A DNA stretch of 64,000 nucleotides from Budorcas taxicolor (Eukaryota; Chordata; Mammalia; Artiodactyla; Bovidae): NCBI RefSeq assembly GCF_023091745.1, contig NC_068922.1:82741533-82805532 (forward strand), in the 5' to 3' direction. The notes beneath the pieces were generated by a model. It was not told the origin of the DNA, ran no database searches, and was given only the letters and a program-made list of their open reading frames with translations. The translations under genes and the position numbers were made by a program. Positions 22,024-31,599 of the stretch are shown here, one piece after another; positions within the stretch are counted from its first letter, which is position 1; each line of letters starts with the position of its first letter.

Positions 22024-23559
22024 CTAAATTCCATATATATGTGTTAGTATACTGTATTGGTGTTTTTCTTTCTGGCTTACTTCACTCTGTATAATCGGCT
22101 CCAGTTTCATCCATCTCATCAGAACTGATTCAAATGTATTCTTTTTAACAGCTGAGTAATACTCCATTGTGTATATGTACCACAGCTTTCTTATCCATTC
22201 ATCTGCTGATGGACATCTAGGTTGTTTCCATGTCCTGGCTATTATAAACAGTGCTGCAATGAACATTGGGGTACATGTGTCTCTTTCAGTTCTGGTTTCC
22301 TCGGTGTGTATGCCCAGCAGTGGGATTGCTGGGTCATATGGCAGTTCTATTTGCAATTTTTTAAGGAATCTCCACACTGTTTTCCATAGTGGTTGTACTA
22401 GCTTGCATTCCCACCAACAGTGTAGGAGGGTTCCCTTTTCTCCACACCCTCTCCAGCATTTATTGCTTGCAGATTTTTGGATCGCAGCCATTCTGACTGG
22501 TGTGAAGTGGTACCTCATTGTGGTTTTGATTTGCATTTCTCTGATAATGAGTGATGTTGAGCATCTTTTCGTGTGTTTGTTAGCCATCCATATGTCTTCT
22601 TTGGAGAAATGTCTATTTAGTTCTTTGGCCCATTTTTTGATTGGGTCGTTTATTTTTCTGGAATTGAGTTGCATAAGTTGCTTGTATATTTTTGAGATTA
22701 GTTGTTTGTCAGTTGTTTCATTTGCTATTATTTTCTCCCATTCAGAAGGCTGTCTTTTCACCTTGTTTATATTTTCCTTTGTTGTGCAGAAGCTTTTAAT
22801 TTTAATTAGATCCCATTTGTTTATTTTTGCTTTTATTTCCAGAATTCTGGGAGGTGGATCATATAGGATCCTGCTGTGATTTATGTCGGAGAGTGTTTTG
22901 CCTATATTCTCCTCTCGGAGTTTTATAGTTTCTGGTCTTACATTTAGATCTTTAATCCATTTTGAGTTTATTTTCGTGTGCAGTGTTAGAAAGTGATCTA
23001 GTTTCATTCTTTTACAAGTGGTTGACCAGTTTTCCCAGCACCACTTGTTAAAGAGATTGTCTTTACTCCATTGTATATTCTTGCCTCCTTTGTCAAAGAT
23101 AAGGTGTCCATAGGTGTGTGGATTTATCTCTGGGCTTTCTATTTTGTTCCATTGATCTATATTTCTGTCTTTGTGCCAGTACCATACTGTTTTGATGACT
23201 GTGGCTTTGTAGTAGAGCCTGAAGTCAGGCAAGTTGATTCCTCCAGTTCCATTTTTCTTTCTCAAGATTGCTTTGGCAATTCGAGGTTTTTTGTATTTCC
23301 ATACAAATCTTGAAATTATTTGTTCTAGTTCTGTGAAAAATATGGCTGGTAGCTTGATAGGGATTGCATTGAATTTGTAAATTGCTTTGGGTAGTATACT
23401 CATTTTCACTATATTGATTCTTCCAATCCATGAACATGGTATATTTCTCCATCTATTAGTGTCCTCTTTGATTTCTTTCATCAGTGTTTTATAGTTTTCT
23501 ATATATAGGTCTTTGGTTTCTTTGGGTAGATATATTCCTAAGTATTTTATTCTTTTCAT
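22024..23559 (-). pseudogene. L1 ORF2 C-terminal part, open 511 codons
   Basis: The frame is uninterrupted from the inversion joint to the natural ORF2 stop. Visible landmarks are KRIKYLGIYLPKE and GGINLPDFRLYYKA. Later come WAKELNRHFSKEDIWMANKH and the cysteine-rich segment CWRGCGEKGTLLHCWWECK. The end is MEYYSAVKK followed by ILTHIYGI. It represents the thumb and C-terminal region of the L1 endonuclease/RT protein. It has no start of its own and lacks the catalytic domains. Confidence 0.95.
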
Positions 23560-23568
23560 TGCAATGAA

Positions 23569-24110
23569 TTAAAAGAAATGAGGACAATCTCAGAGACCTC
23601 CAGGACAACATGAAACGCTCCAACATTCAAATTATAGGAGTCCCAGAAGAAGAAGACAAAAAGAAAGAGAAAATCCTTGAGGAGATAATAGTTGAAAACT
23701 TCCCTAAAATGGGGAAGGAAATAATCACCCAAGTCCAAGAAACCCAGAGAGTTCCAAATAGGATAAATCCAAGGCGAAACACCCCAAGACACATATTAAT
23801 CAAATTAACAAAGATCAAACACAAAGAACAAATATTAAAAGCAGCAAGGGAAAAACAACAAATAACACACAAGGGGATTCCCATAAGGATAACAGCTGAC
23901 CTTTCAATAGAAAGTCTTCAGGCCAGGAGGGAATGGCAAGACATACTTAAAGTGATGAAAGAAAATAACCTACAGCCCAGATTACTGTACCCAGCAAGGA
24001 TCTCATTCAAATATGAAGGAGAAATCAAAAGCTTTACAGACAAGCAAAAGCTGAGAGAATTCAGCACCACCAAACCAGCTCTCCAACAAATTCTAAAAGA
24101 TATTCTCTAG
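23569..24110 (+). pseudogene. L1 ORF1 C-terminal part
   Basis: From the joint the frame reads KRNEDNLRDLQDNMKRSNIQ in two pieces and continues open to the ORF1 stop at 24110. Features are the RRM-like core (IIGVPEEED, PRHILIKLTKIKHKEQIL) and the C-terminal domain ending LQQILKDIL, the RNA-binding part of the L1 ORF1 protein. The N-terminal coiled coil is missing. Confidence 0.93.
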
Positions 24111-24161
24111 ACAGGAAACACAAAAAGGGTGTATAAACCCAAACCCCAAACAATAAAGTAA

Positions 24162-24601
24162 ATGGTAACGGGATCATACTTATCAATAATTACCTTAAAC
24201 GTAAATGGGTTGAATGCCCCAACCAAAAGACAAAGATTGGCCGAATGGATACAAAAACAAGACCCCTCTATATGCTGCTTACAAGAGACCCACCTCAAAA
24301 CAAGGGACGCATACAGACTGAAAGTGAAGGGCTGGAAAAAGATATTCCACGCAAATAGAGACCAAAAGAAAGCAGGAGTGGCAATACTCATATCCGATAA
24401 AATAGACTTTAAGACAAAGGCTGTGGAAAGAGACAAAGAAGGCCACTACATAGTGATCAAAGGATCAATCCAAGAAGAAGATACAACAATTATAAATATA
24501 TATGCACCCAACATAGGAGCACCGCAATATGTAAGACGAGTGCTAACAAGTATGAAAGGGGAAATCAACAATTACACAGTAATAGCGGGAGACTTTAATA
24601 C
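24162..24601 (+). pseudogene. L1 ORF2 N-terminal endonuclease part
   Basis: It starts 51 nt after the ORF1 stop with a natural ATG. Apurinic-type endonuclease motifs are readable: LNVNGLNAPTKRQRL, CCLQETHLK, INIYAPN and AGDFNTP. The frame is cut within the endonuclease domain at the right target duplication (24602) and then runs into flanking DNA, so the later endonuclease motifs are lost. Confidence 0.94.
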
Positions 24602-24681
24602 TCCACATAGTCTTTTAGGTAGCCATTATGAGAATGGGAATAAGTCCTCTGGTTTACCACTGAGCATTTGTCTACTCCATC

Positions 24682-24741
24682 TACAGTCCATGGGGGCGCA
24701 AAGAGTCAGACAAGACTGATCGACTAAGCGCACCACAACAC
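24682..24741 (+). mobile_element. Bov-A type SINE tail fragment
   Basis: Only the end of a Bov-A body remains: CTACAGTCCATGGGGGCGCA, then AAGAGTCAGACAAGACTGA. The head is missing. Confidence 0.75.
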
Positions 24742-25142
24742 AGGTGAACTCCAGAGTGGCTTGGGGCTTTCAAAAGAGTTCTGCCTCGAGAACACCAGCT
24801 GTTCTCAGAGGATGCTGTGTCCATCTTTAGGGTCTTCTATCTGGCTGCCCTCTTATGTGACCATAAACTCCCAGCAGAGTCCCTTTTGCATTACACAGGG
24901 TGCATTCTGTGGATCGCTCTTATAACACAGTGCTTTGCAGCTGCGAGGGAACTGGTCAGCTTGCAGGGTCCTAGTAAATTTTGATCTTTAGTCTTCTCTA
25001 ATTTTCGGATGGTCAGCTATTCATCCCAGGAATCATGCTTAGTGTCTTTCTTCCCTTGGTAATGTCCTCCTTCAGTTTCAAATCGCTAATTTTTTTCATC
25101 TGGGTTCTTCAGATTGCCTTTGCTAAGACCATATACTCAGTG
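24742..25142. other. No gene or clear repeat seen
   Basis: Unassigned sequence between SINE fragments, with no exon-like frame. Confidence 0.4.
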
Positions 25143-25287
25143 CGTGTGTGCTAAATTGCTTCAGTTGTATCGGACTCTTTGTGACCCTACGGACTATAGC
25201 CCCCAGCTCCTCTGTCCATGGGAGTCTGCAGCAAGAATACTGTAGTGGGTTGCTGTGCCCTCCTCCAGGGTGTCTCCCCGACCCAGG
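25143..25287 (-). mobile_element. Bov-tA type SINE, truncated (minus)
   Basis: The complement of a Bov-tA runs from GTGTGTGCTAAATTGCTTC to CTCCCCGACCCAGG and lacks its tRNA-like head. It abuts a plus-oriented copy, giving an inverted pair. Confidence 0.9.
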
Positions 25288-25478
25288 TGGCACCATGGCA
25301 AAAAATCTGCGTGCCAATGCAGGAGACGCGGGTTCAATCCCTGGGTCAGGAAGTTCCCCTGGAGAAGGAAATGGTGACCCACTCCAGTTTTCTTGCCTGG
25401 GAAATCCCATGGATGGAGGAGACTGGTGGGCTACAGTCCATGGGGGTCACAAAGTGTCAGACATGATTGAGCAACTGA
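25288..25478 (+). mobile_element. Bov-tA type SINE (plus)
   Basis: Sense copy that starts slightly inside the head (GTGCCAATGCAGGAGACGCG) and ends CAGACATGATTGAGCAACTG. It runs straight into the dinucleotide tract that follows, suggesting that the tract arose in the SINE tail. Confidence 0.92.
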
Positions 25479-25504
25479 ACACACACACACACGCATGCGC
25501 GCGT

Positions 25505-25544
<40 letters not shown>
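25479..25544. repeat. Alternating purine-pyrimidine microsatellite (CA/CG), 66 bp
   Basis: Every base alternates purine and pyrimidine from 25479 to 25544: (AC)n, then ACGCATGCGCGCGTGCGC (25491-25508), then (AC)n again. It sits at the 3' end of a Bov-tA SINE. The unbroken alternation with a CG-rich core makes it a good Z-DNA former. Confidence 0.97.
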
Positions 25545-25799
25545 TAGATCACAGTAGAGGCTTTTTTTCTTTTTCACTTTTTCAGGCTAGACAATCATTT
25601 AAATTTTTTTCCAAATGACCTGGTTTCTGTCCCTTTAACCATTTTGATTTTCCTTTTCCCTTTGTTATCATTTGCAGGACGAAATAGAAAACCTAAGCTC
25701 ACAAAGCCTGACGATTGTAAGATATACCGAAAGGCTATTCCAGCCCTTACCCAGCAGAATCTTATTAAAATAGCCTGAAATTAGTTTTCTTGTTTTTTA

Positions 25800-26430
25800 G
25801 CTTTTTTCTAGTTTTATGGAACTTTCACTGACATAAAACACTGTATAAGTTTAAGGTGTAAAGCATCACATTTCAACTTGAATGCATTGTGACATGATTA
25901 CCATGGTAATTTAGTTAACATTCATCATCTTCTGTGTGTACAAGAAAAAGAAAGAAAAGGGAAACTGTTTTCTTCTTGTGGTGAACACCTTGGGATCAGC
26001 TCTATCTTTAAATTAATGTATTTATTCTTGCGTCTTCCTGCTGCACGTGGGCTTCCTCTAGTTGTAGCCGGCAGGGTCTCCTCTCTGCATCTGGTGCATG
26101 AGCTGCTTATTGCAGCGGCTTCTCCTGTGTGCCGGAGGCTTTAGGGTGCATGGGCCTCAGTCGTCCTGATGCATGTGCTAAGTTGCCCCAAGGCCTATGG
26201 GATCTTCCCAGACCATGTCTCCCGCATCAGCAGGAGGATTCTTTGCTACTGAGCCACCAGGGAAGCCCAGGACCAACTCCATAGCCATCACTGTATCACA
26301 CGTTACATCTCTGGTGCTTTTGTACCTTACAGCTAAGTTTTCACCTTTTGACTACCTTCATCCAGCACCAGCCCCTCTCCCCTGCCAAGTAACCACAAAG
26401 CTGATCACTTTTCCTATTAGGTTGGTTTTT
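25800..26430 (-). mobile_element. Old L1 3' UTR relic, split by a SINE
   Basis: Two blocks resemble the same ancient L1 3' UTR. One is 25800-25965 (ACTGTATAAGTTTAAGGTGT, GTGACATGATTACCATGG, TTTAGTTAACATTCATCATC). The other is 26282-26375 (CACGTTACATCTCTGGTGC, CACCTTTTGACTACCTTCAT). The interval between is a tRNA-Glu SINE. Orientation is tentative. Confidence 0.6.
26012..26268 (-). mobile_element. tRNA-Glu SINE inside the old L1
   Basis: The complement shows TTCCTCTAGTTGTAGCCGGC, GCTTATTGCAGCGGCTTCTC and the inverted head GCTACTGAGCCACCAGGGAAGCCC (read in parts). A diverged direct repeat flanks it: GATCAGCTCTAT (about 25995) and GACCAACTCCAT (26270), 9 of 12 matching, as expected of an aged target duplication. 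Confidence 0.88.
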
Positions 26431-26965
26431 CTTTTTAGTCAGAGGAATGATGTGATCTGACTTTGATTTCTTTTTACTTTTTATCACTCTGTTGTGTGCT
26501 GAAGATACTGTGGACTGTCAGAAGGCAGGGCTGGAAACAGACAGGCCTGCAGTCCTGGCTGGGGACACGGGTTGTTCCAGGAAGGGAGGCAGCAAGGGGG
26601 GCGGCGGAACCGCAGAGAAGCGGGTGGCTGCCCGCTCCATTCAGGAAGGAGAGATGAGCGCACGACCAGTTTGGGCAGGAGGACAGGGCAACAGATTAGA
26701 ATCAAGGATGACCTCAAAATTTTTTCCTGGGTCAAGTCAGTATTAACTGAGAAGTAGGAATGAATACGAAAAGGAAAACAGGTTTGGTCCAATTTCGAAC
26801 ATGCTAAGCTTGAGAAAGATACCTGATAAGTGTCTTCATGGATATACTTTAAATATGGTTGAAAATTTAAGTCTGAGACTCAGGAGAGAGCTCAGAATTT
26901 GAGATAGAACTGTGAGAGCTGTCAGAAAGTTAGGAAATTTTGGAGACCCAGAATAGAATTCCTAA
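26431..26965 (+). repeat. Ancient mammal-wide repeat (unnamed), 3' half
   Basis: This has the pattern of an old interspersed repeat that I recognise but cannot name. The blocks are AGAGGAATGATGTGATCTGA, ATCAAGGATGACCTCAAAAT, CATGCTAAGCTTGAGAAAG and GACTCAGGAGAGAGCTCAG. The probable 5' half of the same family is at 34490-34845. Frames within it are not genes. Confidence 0.45.
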
Positions 26966-27936
26966 AACAGGAAAGAAATTAGAAAGTGTATTTTAAACAT
27001 TTAGACACACAAGGCTTTACAGCTAGGCAGTGGGGCTGTCTGTCATCAAAGAGGAAGAAAAAACTCCTTATTTCACCTCGAGTCTGTTCCCCTCCGCAGG
27101 GACAGAAACAGGAGCCAATTCTGCGCAGGGAGATTCTGACAGAACAGAATCCCAGCAGTGCTGTGCCTCCAGCAAGACATACTGTGTTTGGCGTCGGCTG
27201 GGGATGGAGCCCTAAACTGTTACTACCTTCCATAAACATTTATTGTTTCTCTGGGCTTCTGACTCCAAGCAGAAAGCGCTCCTGCTCTATCACGCATTCC
27301 GTGAAGTGTGTCAGTCTCAAAGGCACAGCAAGTATGAAGCACGCGAGCCCGAGAGAGGGGGGCTTAGAGAGACGCGAGCCTGGATTCCTGCAACCATTCT
27401 CACCGCGCGGGTATTGCAGTTTCCTATTCAGCTTCCACAAGCTTTGCAGAACACGAAGTTCATACAAATTCTACCGACATATTTCACACCTCTCTTATCA
27501 TTCAGCTCAAAACTTATTACCAGCTCACTGAGTTGCACCAAGGATTTAGATTTTTTTATAACCATTTTCTAAAATTCTGGGCACTTTATAAATGTATGAC
27601 TTTTATGGCAAATCAATACATTTTATCCACCTATTATTCAGCAGGGAACATTCCTTACTGAATAAACTATGCGGTTACCATTAACTTTTCAATCCAGTTG
27701 AAATTTTAAATTAGAAAATTTTTAAATTAAATTTTTAATGAAATTTTAAATTAAAAAAGATTCCTAGTATAAGGCAGGAATGAGGAAATACAGAAAAGGG
27801 AGCTGGGATTCAGGAATAAAGTAGAAAAGTCACGAATGCAACAAGATTTTGCTTTTCTTACATAATGCAGTAACTCACATGAACCAGAAAGGACTTTGAT
27901 ATCTTTCAAAAATTATTGGAATGATTGGTTTAGGAC
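26966..27936. other. No gene recognised; AT-rich dyad region
   Basis: The open frames at 26979-27572 (up to 181 codons) have no recognisable domain. At 27690-27762 the DNA is almost pure A/T with repeated AAATTTTAAATTA-like words that can pair with each other. Confidence 0.45.
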
Positions 27937-28155
27937 AGGGTTTTTCAACAGAGAATGATTTTTCCCTCCCTCCCAGGGGACACTCAGCAAAGTCTGGAGA
28001 CACTGAAGAGAGGAGGTTTTATCGGCTTCTAGTGGTTAGAGCCCAGAGATGCTGCTAAGCACCTGACCACACACAGGACACCCCACCTCCCGGCAGAGAA
28101 TGGCCCAGGTCCTCTGTCAGTATGCCGAGGCAGAGAGACCAAGCTTGAGATGCGG
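27937..28155 (+). mobile_element. MER5A-type hAT DNA transposon relic
   Basis: This is a good match to the MER5A-type nonautonomous element. CAGGGTTTTTCAACAGAG at one end is followed by CCCAGGGGACACTCAGCAAA, GTCTGGAGACACTGAAG, TGGTTAGAGCCCAGAGATGC, TGCTAAGCACC and ACACACAGGACACCCC, closing with a CCGAGG-containing end. It has no coding capacity. Confidence 0.88.
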
Positions 28156-28378
28156 GGCTTCATAATTTTGCCCCTATTCCTGCTAAGCCAGACCCTCAAA
28201 TAGAGCTTTAAAATTTTTGTGTATTTATATTGTTTTCAAATAAGCCACTAAAGATGACGTTTAGTATAGTTGCAATAAATGACTAATAATGTTATCTGAC
28301 TCTCTGAAGAATATGAACAATCTGGTAATGCTTTCAAAATGCCAGTGCCTGGTTAAAGCTGAGTTGCTTAGACACAGG

Positions 28379-28585
28379 GCTTCCCAGGTGGCGCTTGTGG
28401 AAAAGAACGTGCCTGCCAAAGCAGAAGGCAGGAGATGCAGGCTGGATCTCCGGGTCCGGAAGATTCCTGGAGGGCATGGCAACCCACTCCAGGATTCTTG
28501 CCTGGGGAATCCCATCGACAGAGGAGCCTGGCGGGCTCCAGTCCATGGGGTCGCAAAGAGTCCAACACGATTGAGGTGAATGACC
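28379..28585 (+). mobile_element. Bov-tA type SINE
   Basis: Full-length sense copy. The head GGGCTTCCCAGGTGGCGCTT is followed by the Bov-A body GAATCCCATCGACAGAGGAG and the end AAAGAGTCCAACACGATTGA. Confidence 0.95.
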
Positions 28586-29159
28586 ATGTACACAGCTTAT
28601 AAACTGATTAGGGAATCAACTTCAACCATTGAAAACAGTCTCTCAAGTCACACACTGGAGTTAAATTGTTGATGACCAATGTATTTAACCTTGATTTCTC
28701 CATAAACAAACGATTGGCTAATTGACCAGCAAAGAAACTTGTTAGATTAACAAATGGAATTGAAATCCTTATTTTATTTACGGTTTTAAAGTTGCAAATC
28801 TCCCAGCTTTAATTCAGCCAAACACCTATATATCATTTTAGAAAAAATACCCGCTATTTAAACTTTAAATGTATATATTTTGTGTTTATTTGTCTTATTA
28901 GGGCCTAGCTCTTCTGCTAATTTTAGAAGGTGAGTAGTTTGCCTAGAACAGATAGTAGAAGAATAAACTTGTCAAACTTTTTAAGATAGTAGGGCGAATT
29001 TAAGTGACTGAAGGTATAAACGTACAAATCAGTGTTACCCAAAATACTGGCTGGGAAATCCTGAAGTCTGTAGACTGTTTGAAGGGGTCTTCAGTCTGTG
29101 TACATCATAGACAGCTGTTTAAAAGTCACAACAGAGTGATGATCGGCAGCCCTTATTGG
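28586..29159. other. AT-rich DNA, no gene seen
   Basis: No named repeat or exon-like frame is apparent. Confidence 0.45.
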
Positions 29160-29365
29160 CCAACAGTTGTTTCCTAAGAACTTTAAATGCATCAGAGTAT
29201 TTCATAAAATGTCCAATAGGCTGACACCATACTCTGTCCATCTTGAAGGCAAGAAATACAAAGTTTATTAAGAAAGGTTATAAATTCCTCCAGGTCACAT
29301 AGTTGCTAAGAGGTAGAACTGCATTTGTCTCAGTCCTGAGTTCTTCACCAACCTGCTGTACATAA
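29160..29365 (-). mobile_element. MIR-like relic
   Basis: The central MIR-like words ATCAGAGTATTTCATAAAAT, TCCAGGTCACATAGTTGCTA and AGAGGTAGAACTG appear in MIR order and spacing. The fragment is old and diverged. Confidence 0.55.
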
Positions 29366-29907
29366 ACGTACCTGCAATGATTAAACACAAAAATCTGAAA
29401 AGCATTACTGAGCACGGAGCAGTCTTTCTGTCACTCTGACCTTTCTCAACGTATTGGGGAGAAAAGATCATACAAAGCTTTAACTTTTAAAGACTGAGAG
29501 CCATGCTAATACATTTCTCCCCTCATTTATTTTTGCTTATCAATTATTCATGCAGCAGGCAGCGTTAGAGATGGTTGGTGAGATCCTCAGTACACACAAG
29601 CGCATTCAGAGACTTAATCACGGATCATGAAACAACACACGATCCTTCTACCTTTGTCTCCAGCTTTAACTTTCTACTTCAATTAATACGGCTTCCAGAC
29701 ATATTACTGTACCTATTAAAAAATAAGTAATTGTTTTCTGCAGGGCTGTGTAATTTAATTGAATCAGGATATGCGTCTCCCTCGCAGACTAATTAGGTCC
29801 TCAACCAGTCTTCTGTGTGATGAGAATGTTAGGACTCCAAATAGAAAAAGAATTCATCAGTATAGTTAGCTGTGAAGTCTGGGGAAGCTGCGGAATACAT
29901 TGGCGCT
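29366..29907. other. No gene or clear repeat seen
   Basis: Unassigned AT-rich sequence upstream of a Bov-tA insertion. Confidence 0.45.
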
Positions 29908-29919
29908 TCTTAGAGCCAG

Positions 29920-30141
29920 CGTGCCTGCGTTCTAAGTCACTTCAATCCTGTCTCTTTGCAACCCTATGGATGGTAAGCCACCAGCCTCCTCTGTCCATGG
30001 GATTCTCCAGGCAGGAAACTGGAGTGGGTTTCTGTGCCTTCCTCCAGGGGATCTTCTGGAACCAGGGATCAAATCCTCATCTCTGACGTCTCCTGCACTG
30101 GGAGGTGGGATCTTTACCACTAGCGCCACCTGGACAGCCCC
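29920..30141 (-). mobile_element. Bov-tA type SINE with TSD
   Basis: The complement of a full-length copy runs from TAAGTCACTTCAATCCTGTC to the inverted head ACTAGCGCCACCTGGACAGCCC. Flanks are TCTTAGAGCCAG (29908-29919) and TCTTAGGAGCCAG (30142-30154), a target duplication with one inserted base. Confidence 0.94.
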
Positions 30142-30226
30142 TCTTAGGAGCCAGAGACCTTGGCGATAGAAAGAAGCATAATGGACCTATTTTCCTGGGT
30201 TGGAATACCCCATGATATTTGTCTTC

Positions 30227-31490
30227 CTGGGTCAGTTCAGTTCAGTGCAGTCGCTCAGTCATGTCCGACTCTTTGCGACCCCATGAATCGCAGCACGCCA
30301 GGCCTCCCTGTCCATCACCATCTCCCGGAGTTCACTCAGACTCACGTCCATCGAGTCCAGGATGCCATCCAGCCATCTCATCCTCGGTCGTCCCCTTTTC
30401 CTCCTGCTCCCAATCTCTCCCAGCAGCAGAGTCTTTTCCAATGAGTCAACTCTTCACATGAGGTGACCAAAGTACTGGAGCTTCAGCTTTAGCATCATTC
30501 CTTCCAAAGAAATCCCAGGGCTGATCTCCTTTAGGATGGACTGGTTGGATCTCCTTGCAGTCCAAGGGACTCTCAAGAGTCTTCTCCAACACCACAGTTC
30601 AAAAGCATCAATTCCTTGGCGCTCAGCCTTCTTCACAGTCCAACTCTCACATCCATACATGACCACAGGAAAAACCATAGCCTTGACTAGACGGACCTTT
30701 GTTGGCAAAGTAATGTCTCTGGTTTTGAATATGCTATCTAGGTTGGTCATAACTTTTCTTCCAAGGAGTAAGCGTCTTTTAATTTCATGGCTGCAGTCAC
30801 CATCTGCAGTGATTCTGGAGCCCCCAAAAATAAAGTCTGACACTGTTTCCACTGTTTCCCCATCTATTTCCCATGAAGTGATGGGACCGGATGCCATGAT
30901 CTTTGTTTTGTGAATGTTGAGCTTTAAGCCAACTTTTTCACTCTCCTCTTTCACTTTCATCAAGAGGCTTTTTAGCTCCTCTTCACTTTCTGCCATAAGG
31001 GTGGTGTCATCTGCATATCTGAGGTGATTGATATTTCTCCCGGCAATCTTGATTCCAGCTTGTGTTTCTTCCAGTCCAGCATTTCTCATGATGTACTCTG
31101 CATATAAGTTAATTTAAATAAGCAGGGTGACAATATACAGCCTTGACGTACTCCTTTTCCTATTTGGAACCAGGCTGTTGTTCCATGTCCAGTTCTAACT
31201 GTTGCTTCCTGACCTGCGTACAGATTTCTCAAGAGGCAGGTTAGGTGGTCTGGTATTCCCATCTCTTTCAGAATTTTCCATAATTTATTGTGATCCACAC
31301 AGTGAAAGGCTTTGGCATAGTCAATAAAGCAGAAATAGATGTTTTCCTGTAACTCTCTTGCTTTTTCCATGATCCAGTGGATGTTGGCAATTTGATCTCT
31401 GGTTCCTCTGCCTTTTCTAAAACCAGCTTGAACATCAGGGAGTTCACGGTTCACATATTGCTGAAGTCTGGCTTGGAGAATTCTGGGTCA
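30227..31490 (-). mobile_element. BovB LINE, 5'-truncated, with short TSD
   Basis: The minus-strand copy extends from the 3' end (30235, complement of the TGAACTGAA terminus) into the RT fingers region at 31482. An 8-bp direct repeat CTGGGTCA flanks it (30227-30234 and 31483-31490). Little divergence and nearly open frames mark it as relatively young. Confidence 0.95.
30454..31454 (-). pseudogene. BovB reverse-transcriptase remnant (two frames)
   Basis: Two open blocks join almost seamlessly. 31454-31086 encodes the fingers/palm start (PDVQAGFRKGRGTRDQIANI, FIDYAKAFHCVDHNK, GVRQGCILSPCL). 31089-30454 encodes the catalytic YADDTTLMAES and the following region through KLQYFGHLM. They are separated by an insertion of about 5 nt near 31108-31120 that shifts the frame. 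The BovB endonuclease is absent. Confidence 0.9.
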
Positions 31491-31599
31491 CTCAGTGTAT
31501 ATTTATTTATGTGAAGGAAGTTGTTTATTTTTGGTAAGGAAACAATATCAAAAAAGTAACTGCTTTGGTACATATTTAAGGTACAAAATTTTTAATCAA

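Larger units (their letters stand above)
21656..24615 (-). mobile_element. Young L1 (L1_BT type) with inverted 5' part and TSD
   Basis: The 3' half lies in minus orientation (21670-23560), beginning with a T-rich tail on the plus strand. The 5' half lies in plus orientation (about 23569-24601) and includes the end of ORF1 and the start of ORF2. The whole is bounded by a perfect 14-bp direct repeat TCCACATAGTCTTT (21656-21669 and 24602-24615). One target duplication around both halves shows a single insertion event with 5' inversion, the twin-priming outcome known for L1. Roughly the middle of ORF2 (after the GDFN box to the KRIKYLGIYL region, including the RT catalytic domain) is deleted. The coding parts that remain are open, so the insertion is recent on the window's scale. 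Confidence 0.95.

Noticed and set aside
22024..23559. A 511-codon host gene on the minus strand
   Set aside because: It is the C-terminal part of L1 ORF2 inside a 5'-inverted L1, with no start or promoter.
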